Assembly (NCBI RefSeq): GCF_000002995.4
Contig: NW_025062476.1
Location: forward strand, 6,561,001 to 6,625,000
Direction: 5' to 3'
Length of the DNA: 64,000 bases
Source: Brugia malayi
Lineage: Eukaryota > Nematoda > Chromadorea > Rhabditida > Onchocercidae
Shown here: positions 27,848 to 39,900 of the stretch, one piece after another
Position numbering within the stretch: the stretch's first letter is position 1
Layout: each line of letters opens with the position of its first letter
The notes under the pieces: model-generated
What the model saw: only the letters and a program-made list of their open reading frames with translations
Told to the model about the DNA's origin: nothing
Database searches by the model: none
Position numbers and translations under genes: made by a program

Positions 27848-30800
27848 TAACTTATTATTATTGAAAAATTTCAGTGTGTTTGTAAATATCTATGACGGTG
27901 GAGTAGCAATACAAAATCAATTAACCTGAGTACAGAGTTTTTGGTTTCTTGTTTTGCAAAAAATGTGGTTACTACATGTGGTTACCAATGTTCGAATAAT
28001 CCAGTGGATTTAAAGATTTGACAATAGCGCCATCAATGATATATCAAGAAATTCGGAATATCAATAGAGAAAGGAATATTCCAGTTCACTGTCGATAATT
28101 TTAAAAAGCGAAAAGCGTGCAAAAAATATATTACTCGCGCCACAAAGTCAAACTGCAAGAAACTGTTCACTTCTTTTGGCGCAATAAGACAATATATAAA
28201 GAATTTTCATTTCAGGTTTAACAGAAAAAATGCGTAAAAATCAAAAGCTGTGCAGCATATTCGGTGCTGTTATAAGAATGTTGCAGCCAGTTTAAAATGT
28301 CAGTTTGATATTTAACTTTTTGATTTGTTTTATCTTTATTCCTTTACTATCCCATATTTTATATAAATACCCAAATGTATTAATTGACACAGTTTTGAAG
28401 GTTCTAGAATGAACATTTAGACAAAAAAAAAAAAAAAAAATGCAAATACACAAGTGAGAAATTTATAATACTAAAAATTAATAAAGCATTAAAAATAAAG
28501 AAGAAAGTGCTCACTCAACAATCTATAGCAAAAGGTGGAATTATGGAGAGATTAAGCGAATTAAAACTGATTTGGAAATTGTCATTAGAGTACTTGCTAT
28601 AGTTGTTTATTATTAACTCACCAACTTAAATTCAGTATGCACAAAGTTGTTTCATTTCCATTTGTGCCTAAAAAACAAAAGTTAATTAATAAAAACAAAG
28701 ATTAGCAGCAACAAATAGTATTCAAAATTTAAGATGAGTGAAAAATGGAAGATTTCGAATAAGCTGACTTCGCAGTTTTATTAAGTTAAAAGAATGAATA
28801 AGTTTCTGTATGAAAAATTGCTTCAATTGGTTCCTGCTTTTTGAGAGTGCTCTTCCAACTGAAAGAAACTCGAAATTCACAGGCTTTTTATAGTCCAAGA
28901 CAAAATTTCAGAGATGTACCAAGTAAGCATTTTAATGTATATTTCCGGTCAAACACCGAATGCTTCAGATTTGGCAATTTCATGGCGATCAATGCTGAAT
29001 CATCTACGCTTTTTCGATTTAGTTTGTATCTTAGTACTCAATAATTTGACTTAATTTTATTGTGAAATACATCATTGTAAGATCCCATTTTGCTGAAAAA
29101 AAACTTGAACATAAATTTTAAATTCTTTACCTAAAGGATGCCCTTACAAAATCACTTAATTTTATATGGTGTATTACGGTACAAGTGCTCACTTCACTAT
29201 TACAAAGAGTTTTATTGAAATTTCTAAAAAAAAAGGGTCAAGTTTCAAGTTGAATTAACAACTGATAATCATGATTATTAATTGTATGAAACTGTTTCCC
29301 ATACATTTTCATTGTTTACAACAACAGTATATATATAATTAGTATATAATTAGTTATCATTCCAGTGATAACTAATATATATAATTAGTTATCATTTCAC
29401 TGGAATGATAACTAATATAATTAGTTATCATTCCAGTGAACAAGTGGTCAGTTAAGTGTAGGCATATGATCGCTGGTGTATATATCTATTCATATAGATT
29501 GTTTCCCTTTAACAAAATTTTTGAGTTTTGTGTAAGGAATAAATGTAATTGTCGGAAGAATGATAATGAATAATTGCATTTTTCAAAATTGTAAAAAGTT
29601 AAGTTTGAGTTTCATTTTGTACGATGTTCGATAATTAATTACTAGAAAAAATCTTACAAATATTAGAAAAGAAGACATGAACTCGGAGCTAATTGCTTAA
29701 ACATATTGCTAACTTGACCAGCGATGGTCATCTGAAACTATACATCTTTATCAAGAAGCCAAATCATTGGCCTTTAACTTGCTAGTTAAATGCTCGTAGC
29801 TCTGTGGTAAATTAATTAGTGGTACCACTATGAAATGTTTTTAGAAATAGCACCACTTATTAATTCATGTGTCATTTTCAAAATTCAAAGTTATATATTT
29901 GAGATTATTGGAGAAATACTATTTGTTTTGACCATAGATGCAGACTCATTAAAGCATATGTATCATTCAACTCGAGAAGCGCATGTCAACTGTGAAAATA
30001 CGAAAGAATTAAAAATAAAGCAGCATATTGATTCATCATTCTCTTTTTGACATTTTTTTGTCACTAATTTTTAACATTTGTCATCGTTATCATTAATCTG
30101 CCTAGCTTTAATTGTAGTGACATTGTTTTCACAGTTACATAAAAGAAGGCTTTTTGAATATATTGCTCGCTGTGATCTCTGTTCTGAAAAACATTTGATT
30201 CTAATTTTAGAAAAGCAGCGGTGCTATCGTCTCCTAAATAAAAAATAAAAAAAAGTGACATTAATCAATTCATAAATGCGCAACGAAAAGTGTATGGGAC
30301 AGTCATACAATAAATACTGGACCTATTTTTACTTCTTTTTCAGTCACCCAAATGTGAAGTTATTTCGACTTCGATTTTTTTTTTTTTCAAGTAAGCTTAA
30401 TAAAGTTTCGACTCCCAAACCTCCTGTAATTCAAAGATTCAGCTCTTCTCATTGCTTCTCGAGATATTGAAACTGCTTTTATTATTCATGCGAACATTTT
30501 TGAATAAAATTTGTTAAGCTTACTTGAAATCTGATAATTTAAAAAATCTGCTGAGCAGAAAACACAATATGATGGTGCTCAATGATAAGAAATAGGTTGT
30601 AGGTACGGGGAAATAGGTTGTTGCTTGCATGAGATTTTGATGCTGATAGCAGTATCGCAATCATGAAAATTGCGAAAATTATTCTTGCAGTTCTGTTGAC
30701 AATCAAACAGGAAAATTTGACCACTCAGAGAGCAATAATTATAATAATAAATAAAAATGAGCAAATAAATAGATAAATAAATAACTAGGAGGTATTAATT

Positions 30801-31173
30801 GATAATGTCACTCATTCTTGGAGAAGTTACTAATATGACTGCAAATAGGAATAAACGAAATAGCGAAATTATAAAAGGTAAATGAGAAATGGATAGAGTT
30901 GCATCACACCAGTATGTTATAAGTTAAAAATAATAGGCATAAATGGGAAAGGAAGGTAACAAATATGTGCAAAGATTCAGTGTAAGGAAATATTCGACAA
31001 TTATTACCAATGGTCAATTACTATAATTATTTTAAGAGTATTTATTAACAGCTATTACAAAGTTAGTAGCAAAGCAATGCTAACTAATTAAACGAGACAA
31101 TAAGAACACATCATCGTGATAAGGTATTTTGAAATTCGGAATTCAATCAATGGACTTAAGAACACATTTACAA

Positions 31174-31313
31174 TTATGTATTGGGACTGATCAATTCACT
31201 CCATAAATGCATCATAGCAGCTAGTGGGACAAAACACCAAACAAGATCCGGAAGCCAGAAAATGAAGACTTGCTTCCATATGCCAGCTGATTCAGCCAAA
31301 TAATTAGCTGATC
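31174..31313 (-). pseudogene. Orphan antisense copy of the membrane-protein last exon
   Basis: This 140-bp segment is the inverted counterpart of exon 4 at 21663-21802. It carries the acceptor and the stop codon but has no exons 1-3 upstream of it (that is, at higher coordinates). It is a gene fragment carried by the duplication. It could supply antisense RNA to the intact gene. Confidence 0.9.
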
Positions 31314-31742
31314 CTGAAATGAGGAACAATCCGTCGTGGTAAATTATTTGTTAAACATTTATAATAACCAAATATATGAGAACAGACAGTTCATTACTTT
31401 CGCAACCTTTTTAGTAGTCAAAAAAATTAGAAAAGTAAGAAAAATTCATTTAAAACCAAAAAAAAAACTTTAAGTCAAAATGAAATTACTAATATCAAAC
31501 TGGTCGGTTATATTTCCATGTCTCTTCGACTTCTTGAAATTAGTTTAACTGCAGAATCGGCGTCACATATTACATACACTTATAAGATAATAACGCAGAA
31601 TGTAGGGATTCTTGACTTAAGCTTTGTTAACTAGAACTAGTTAATGCCTTTGTTTCAAGATTAATTCGAATAGTTTTCCATACTACTTCTTTTCCTTTAA
31701 TGAATTCAATTTAATTCATTTGTTACTAAACAAGATCTCTAG

Positions 31743-31842
31743 GACTTTTGACCTGTTCAACTGCTGAATCATTCAATTTATTTCACTACTTTATTCATTT
31801 ATTTACTCAATCAACCGTACAAACTCACCACAATACACGTAC
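31743..31842 (-). repeat. Dispersed repeat, copy 3 (100 bp, truncated)
   Basis: Reverse complement of the inner 100 bp of the 115-bp unit, and forms the outer end of the right arm. Homology stops at GTAC; the next bases (GTTAAATT) differ from copies 1 and 2. Confidence 0.92.
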
Positions 31843-33958
31843 GTTAAATTAATTAGTTCGACCAGCTATCTCATCCAACCTTCTCCTTCTACTGTTCTTC
31901 ATTCATTTACCGCCCATAACTTCGTCTCTTTTAAATTATCGTTCCTTTATTTGGGTCATCGCCGTTCATCGTTCATTCATTATTATTATTATTTCTTCTT
32001 TCAGTAGGAAGAAGAAATTCATTAAAGGATGAAAATAATTATTTTATAGTAAAATATTTTGACTTGGACTATTTAATTAAATTGTCATTATTTCAGATAA
32101 ATTCATTTGTTGAAATAATTTAATCATTTAATTACTTTTCTGCAGAAAAAAAAAGTAATAGCTCATGTTGTCAATTAATTTGTTTTTGATTTATTCAATC
32201 ATTCAAATGGTCAGATATTTCAGATCAACTAATCTATTATACAATGAATCAGATAATAATATGTAACTAAAGATTACACTATAATAATAATAAATAATGT
32301 GAGAATAAGGAATAAAATCGAAATTAAGAAGAGTAAAAGACTGATGTAAATAAAAATTCATCCAAAATATCAAAATAATTATTGATAATAATATATTAAG
32401 TAATCATGCAGAAGCGAGAGAGAGAGAAATAGGGAGAGGTGGTGTTTCACTATAATTCTTTAATTAGATTTCAATCCTATAATTCTTTCCACTAAAAAAT
32501 ATAAATATTTTGTTAGAAATTGAATGTATAACAAATGAAAAATTAATAAATCAACAAAAAACTTTTAATATTTGTGATTTTCTAATAAACTTTATTCTGA
32601 AATGAATTACAAAACTGCATTTTTTATTGTCTCATTTAGCATATCTTTCCCTTTTCAGAAGTACTTTGAAAGTTGAAAGCAGAAAACAGTTTCATAAGTT
32701 AGAGGAAGGAATATTTTGAATATTTAAATATTTAAACATTATTTTCTCTATGTAAGAAACACTTTGAAACAGAAATATACGGTACATTAAATTCTAAATT
32801 TCAAAAGTAGAGCAAGAAATATTGATTAAATACCAAGCCGTACTAATGCATAAATCATTAATCAATTTTCCTAAACTGAATTTGGTTTCAAACAAAAGCA
32901 ATCATTTATTTCCCGAGTAAACATATGGATTAAGTTCCCAGGCATATGTATGTGCATGTTAAAATGCATAGCATGTATCCATTTTTTTATTGAAAAAACT
33001 TTTAAAACAGTTCCTTCTTTTAACACATACACACACATGCATAAATACAATTTAGTTAATGCATATTATTTAGCTCATATAATCAGATAGACTAGTGAAA
33101 ATAGCATGAACGCAAACAATTCTTAGCTCAATGTTATGCAAATGATTTTATGAATTTTATTCAATTAATAAAATTTATCACTTAATTTTACTCTAACTTT
33201 AAAATGCATTTTCCTTAGAAGTACCCATCTTGCCACCTCATTCTCCAACCCTTCTTATCACTTCTTATCTTCTCTACTATCACGGGAATCTCCAAACGAC
33301 TCGACGAGGTTGTCAGACGGGATTGCATTTTCACAACGGTCCCAACAATAACATGATATTGTTAAAGTTTTTGTCTACGCCAACTGCGTGATTTGAAGGT
33401 GAGTGTTTTTTGTTTCCGTGTAGGTGTTGTGGCACGTTGACTGAGTGAACACGTAATATGAGGAAAGAAATGAACTGAGATATAACGTGAAAAGATGCAC
33501 TGAAGAAATAATTTTTCGATCACTTGACATTTGTTTAATTTGGATTAAAAATTTTATACTCATTTTACAGAAACTCAACTTCTATAAACTTTTAAAAACC
33601 TGCTATAAACTTCTCTACTTCGCTTGTTGTGAAGTACTCTGTGATGGTAGCTTCCAGTTTTATGGTGATTTATTACTCAGAAAACTTATGTGCTCTTGTT
33701 AATTAGTGGTTGCTAATATAATTCAAGACGTGTGACTGACTGTTTACTGATTGTCCTAGTTGTATGGCCATTCATAATTAACGAATTTATTGTTGTTCCA
33801 AAAACTAACAATTCTCAGTCATGGTGAAAGGAAACTACAGGAATTTATTTTGCTTTCTTAATTCTTCACTAGTTAAATTTGCTTCATCTGGAAAAACTCA
33901 CCGTTACCAAAGATCGTAGAGGTGAAATAATTTGAAATAATTCACTTTTTAGGGACAA
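31843..33958. other. Intergenic region upstream of GM130
   Basis: No gene supported. The first 1.3 kb is AT-rich with (TTA) and (AAT) runs. The segment 33220-33480 is less AT-rich and contains a donor-like GGTGAGTG at 33398, so it may include the GM130 promoter or a 5' untranslated exon. Confidence 0.4.
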
Positions 33959-36900
33959 ATGAATGCATCCGAAGGAACAACGGAAAAAAGGGCGGAACGA
34001 TTGGCCCATGCCCGGAAAAAAGTAAAATTTAATCCTTTTAAAATTCTGTTTCTCTTGAGAAATTTATCTAAGTACACTGAATTGCACATTCTTGAACAGA
34101 TTTTGGCTTTCACAACCAGTTACTTAGTTCAAATAAAGTTTATTCAAAAACATGCCATATTGTTGATATAAAATTGAGTGTTAAATTAATGCAATAAAGT
34201 TTATTGACCAGTAAGATCTCAATCAATACTTCAGAAAAATTTCCGAGATTCTGAGACTTGAGATTTCTGTGCCATTCCAAGCAGTAGTGCTAGCTTGAAA
34301 GGAAGATTTGCAGACAAATTTTAGATTATTACAAGAAATCTCTGGCTAAGTGATGAGCTAATTATCTGACAGGACATCGTAAATCTCATGAAGCAGTTGA
34401 AGTTTTCAGTTGCGGGATTATCAGTCTAAACATCGCAACGAAAATGTTGAACTTACTTTATCTCCTTCTCCAAGTGTTTCGAGTATGATCGAAAATAGTG
34501 GACGACGATCTGCCCTTAGCTTACGTAAATTCTTTTTTTCCTTCAATTTTTTATGATCTTTTTATTTCCTCTGCCAGTAAATACCAAAGTTTTTTTTCTA
34601 CTTATGGCTTTCATGCTTTTTTGTCATTAATTATTGCATTTGTAAAATTCAAATAGTATTTTGTTTAATGGTTTTAGGAAAATGGGACCTAGTAGTTTTG
34701 AAATCAATTTCTAGGACATTCTTGAGTTGTTAATTTGGCAGAAGCTATCACTCTGAAGAAAAATTATTACTTTGAAGAAGTGTACAATAATATTGAAATG
34801 AAAGACATCTTCCAAAAAGTTCAAACAGGATCACAGGATTCTCCATCGACAGTGGTACAAAGTGCCGTGAATCATATTTCGGATACCAACAGCAGTGCTC
34901 AGAACAGTGATTTTAAGGATAAATTTCAACAAGATGGTACGTCAGAATTATATTCGAACATACCAGAGGATCTGCTCGACTTAAAGGTCCTGATCTTCAT
35001 ATATAAATTTTTTTGATTCGTCGTCGTGCTGTCATCCGGTTTAGATTTATATTAGCTTGTTTCTCTTTGTTTATCTTTTCACAGTTATTCCTTCCTGCTT
35101 TTTAGTTGTATTTTGGAGTTAGTGATAAGACTTTTAAAAGGTCATTTTATGCTACTCTCATATGGTAAATATTGGATAATTAGAAATCATAATTTAGAAA
35201 AAAACATTTTTGAGCAAAGCAATGATAAACTGTAAAAGCGAGCAAGAATAAGCTTTAAGAACGTTTGTAGAAGTTACTGATTTATTATAGGAATATTTGA
35301 AATTATTTGATTAATATTTTTGTGTTTGTTCCTGTCAGATTTTTTACTATCCATAATAGTAGAACTTAATGCTAAGCTTTCCTATTATCTCAGTTTTAAT
35401 GAATTTTGTAGTAAGTAATTGTTCAGTTTACTATTATTTTCTAGACAGAAATTTTTGATATAATTTTGAGAAATTGCTTGTTCTGCTTTGGAAATTTTTT
35501 TTTTTTGAATTTTAGTAATATGAATTGATAACAAAATGAATACTTTTTTGTTACAGCAGGAATGCGTTCGGTTGAGAGAAGAGTTAGCTTTGCGTACAGC
35601 TGAAAAAGGGCAATTTTCTTCGCAGTTTGCAGAATTGGTATGTTCACAGTTACTTGCTTTATTTTTATTTGCGTTTTTAATTTTCATTAAATCAGCAGTC
35701 CAAATTTCATCTTATTTTCCGTAAGTTTTGGAAGCTTATATTTTAGCCGTTTCAGAAGCAGTTTCTCAAAATCACATCGTTATGTCTGGTCTGACATTCG
35801 CTCTTTTGAATTTTAGATAGATGGTATAATATGTTTTGTTTGTCGCACGAAATTAATTTTCTTATTTATTTTACTTACATATAGGCCATTTCAGGCTGGG
35901 CATTATTCACAAATTCATGCTGCTTATACAAAACTCAGTGAATGTATTAAAAATGGCGACCCAGGTGGATCCACTTTACAAACGCAGCTCGTTCATTTGC
36001 AAACAGTTTTGTTTCTTATTTTGTATAAAGAATTATGAAGTTACTTAATCATAGCTAAATTTTAGTGATTTCTCACTTTTATCAGATATTAAATAAATTA
36101 ATGGTGCTTCAGGCAATGAGTGTCGTTGTCAAGGAAAAAACAACTCTACACCAGCAATTAAGACAAAGAAATGAACTAGTCATGGATCGAAATAAACAAA
36201 TTTGCAGTCTTACAGTGCGTGGTTTTTATGTTACATAGATTATTTCCTAGCTTATTAATCCACTTATTGGAAAAAAAGGAAGTTTCCTGTTCTTGATGTG
36301 ATATATATTTCGTTAACTTTATGACAGTACTTTCTACAGACCGAAATGAATGAGAAAACTTCGTATATTACATCGTTGAAAAATGAAATCGTATCATTAC
36401 GTAAAAAAATCGATTCGCTGAGTAATACTCTGCAAAGACAAGTGGAGGAGGCAGAAAATAGTCGACAAGAAGCAATAAACTGGCAAACTAAAATGCTTCA
36501 TATGCAGCAAGATAGAGATGATGCTAAAGTTTGTTTGTATTGATATATTCTGCTCATATATTATTTACAATCCTTGCACAGCAATTTTTTTTTTTTCTTC
36601 AACATTCCATTATACTATTTTTATTAAACGAGTTTAAATAACTTCCTAATTATCACCCAAAAAATTTTACAAGTTTAAGATGCTGCTTCTTTTGAGTTTC
36701 AATCAGTTGCACACTTATGCTCTTAAGATGCGAAAAAATGCAGCACGTATATAACTAGAAACAAAGTTAAAGAAGTAGCATAACTAAAATACAAAATTAA
36801 AGAAGGAAAACAAGAAAATGAAATGAACTTAGATAATATCAAATTGCAATACGTATCTTTTTTCTGAATTTTTAGATTGAATTTAGAGAGAAAATGCAAT

Positions 36901-39900
36901 AAATTCTTGTCACAAAAATTTAATAATTTTGCATTTGCTTCTAAAATTAGTAAATGTTTAGGAACGATTAAAAATATGCATGAGAAAAGCGGAGGCTGCT
37001 CAGGCAGAACTTGATGAAGCTCACAAACAATTACGGATGAAGAATATTTATCTTCGTCAATTAGGGGCATATGGCGGTGAGGATATTCACATGGAAGGTG
37101 ATGTTAAGAATCTTGGTGGTAAGCTTCTTTCTTATCCTACATAATGTTGTCCTCTATTGATTTTGTGTTTTTTAATTGTATGAAAATGTTTTTGTAAAGG
37201 GTTTCTCCTTTTCTGTTTCCGAATTGTTATTAGAACTTGTTACACTTTTTTTCCCAAATGTTCAATATTTGCCACGTTTTTCTCACTGATATATATTATA
37301 TATGTATCGAGTGAGAAGGCAAAAGCCCAATGTTGAATCCAATAGACATTATATGGCTAATGGAAATGTAGCGTATAGGTGTAACTATCCGTAACATATT
37401 TTTACACCCAAAGTCCCCTTGAGCGGGTCTACAGTCCATAGAAGGTGCTAGACCTATACATTAAAAAAGTTACGGTAGGTTATTCCTTGGAGTCGGGTTA
37501 TTTGGGATTTATATATATATATATATATATATTATAGATGAAATTGAACAGATGAAAACTGAATTAGTTAAAGCGACAAATGAGACAGAAAAATGGAAGA
37601 GAGAAGCACAATTAGCAAGGGAGCGTTATGAATTATATGGAACGCAAATGAATCAGAATATCGTACAAATGAGTATTAAAGTAATTGATTAAGATAAAAT
37701 TTATGGAAGTTCAAAAATAAGGTAGGGAGTTCTAGTCATATATTCATCTTAAAGCAGATTGTATACAAATTCTTTTTTGCAGCTGGAAGAAATGTCAAAT
37801 GTGAAGTTAATACTGGAATCAAAAGTTCATACCTTAGAAAATCAAATAGAAATGATGCAGGCAGTCGACAGACCAGATTTAGCAGATGATAATAGTAGAT
37901 CTTCTATAGTTAGTTTTTCTTTTGGATAATTTCTGATCTTATCATTTCTGTAACATTTTTAAGTGGCCTGAAATTACTGATGGTAAAAGTATCACTGAGT
38001 TACTCACAGATTGGAAATGGTTTTTCCTTACTCATTCCGAAAGTGTGGTGCATGACAGAAGTTATAATTTAGATGTGTATTTATTGTTTTATTTTCTATA
38101 ATCTCAAGTTTTGTTGATAACTGTTTGAAATTTATTTGAGAATTCGATCGAACTGCAGAGAATGCAAAATAAATTGACTGAAGCCATGAACAACCATCAA
38201 AGAGCGGAACAACTAGTTGAGGAATTGAATGCAAAACTTATGAATAAGGAACTGGAAGTTCATTCACTTTCTTCCGCTCTTGATGATGAGGTTCTTTTTG
38301 TGGAATCCTTTTTTTTGTCTTCCAGTGTTTCTTTAAACTTCAATTTGAAACATATGGGATATTTGCCTCACTCTACTCTTACTACACTTCTGGATCTAAT
38401 GATGCTACATTGATTTGAATTATTCATACTCTATCTATATCCAGTTCATTTTCCATTTCTTTCTGTAACAAGTCAGCAAACATTATGCATAAACGAAATA
38501 TAATATAAGGATAAGGAAAAATTCTTGATTTTTGCAAGTGTACATCACTACAGGTTTTTTTTTTTTTTTCAAATATATTTTTAGAAATCAAAATTGATAA
38601 AAAAGACTGCTGAGTTGGCTATGGTTGAAGAGTCGCTTTCGAGAGTTCGTTCTATTGCTGAGGATCAGCAAAAACATACAGAGGTTGATTCAGTATTTTA
38701 GAAATAATCGTCCATGTTCTATGTCATATTCATTTATAGCTAAATTCTTAAGGGAGCACTTTCACTGTCGGAACAACTTCAGAATGAGAAAGCTACGGTT
38801 TCAAGGGCTATTGCACAAAATCGAGAATTGAAGGAACAATTGATTGAATTGCAGGATAAACTAGTAATGGTTACGCAGGTTACTGTTCTAGTTTTTAGTA
38901 CTCCAGAATTCACTTTTGAAGAGTTATTTATAGAAAGGTATATAAAGATACGTGACCTTAATGAATAGTTACCGTATTTGTTGGAATCATTATTTTTGCC
39001 ATATTTCTTATTAGGATACGACTAGCTCCAAACAAAAGTTATCAGATTGTTTGTACTCTATAGGTATATTTGTAAAGTGAAATCACAAAGATTATGCTGA
39101 TTTATTTCTCAGGAAAGCATGGAAAGAGAAAGTGGAAGATTGAGTGCACTACATCTAGTCGATCAACTGAGAAATGAATTGAATCTGCTTTCCGGTCATT
39201 CATTTGATGGTAAAAATATTGAATCTTCAACAGCCTCAATAATGCCGAATGGCGATGCATATGAGCATCAGCAGCATATTCATTATGTTGATTCACGAGA
39301 CCGTGATGAGGTAAAAAAAAATTTGTTAAAAGTTTGGATGTAAAGTAAAAGCTACTTTATTAACGTTTTATCTTCACAAAACTTGCTTGAATGTTGTATG
39401 CAATTCGGTATCTGAAATTTTTGTTTGGTATTTTTATTATTGGTGTAGTAAGGGTAAAATGAAAAAATCGCTAGCACGACTCTATGTATTAATTTATAAA
39501 GCGCATATATATAATTTCTAGAAATAGCACATATCTTTGAAATGACTTGTATTTTTTATAAAATTTCAGACTATTTCAACACCATCGGTTTCTGAGTGCT
39601 ACGACAGAGACATGTCATTTTCACATGCAGAAGATACTCATGCGCATACTGAAGTAGAATTAGCCAATGTTAGAATGGTTTTGGATGAATTAAGGCTTGA
39701 TCATAGACGAGTAATGCAGGAGAACGAAGAATTAAGAAGGTATCCCATTCACTAACAATTATGTGCATATATATGCTTGTTACTATATATATATTTTCGA
39801 AAATGCAAATTTTTTAGCATTTGGGATTTAAAAACGTCTGCTTAGAAATGATGTTCAAAAATACAACTCACAATTTTTTTTTTTATATTTTAGGATAATG

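Larger units (their letters stand above)
27844..31842 (-). repeat. Right arm of 4-kb near-identical inverted repeat
   Basis: 3,999 bp, reverse complement of 21128-25131. Its inner end begins with the stop codon of zinc-finger copy 2. Sequence just inside (TATGACGGTGGAGTAGCAAT) resembles the 3' flank of zinc-finger copy 1 (TATAACAGTGGAGCAGTAAT), so this part of the arm derives from a zinc-finger 3' untranslated region. The outer end is the 100-bp portion of the dispersed repeat. Near both outer ends the 9-mer TTAATTAGT occurs in direct orientation (21116-21124 and 31849-31857). Confidence 0.97.

Noticed and set aside
21128..31842. Interpretation as a transposon with giant terminal inverted repeats
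   Set aside because: No transposase, integrase or polymerase in the spacer, and the arms carry host gene parts; the flanking 9-mer alone is not enough.
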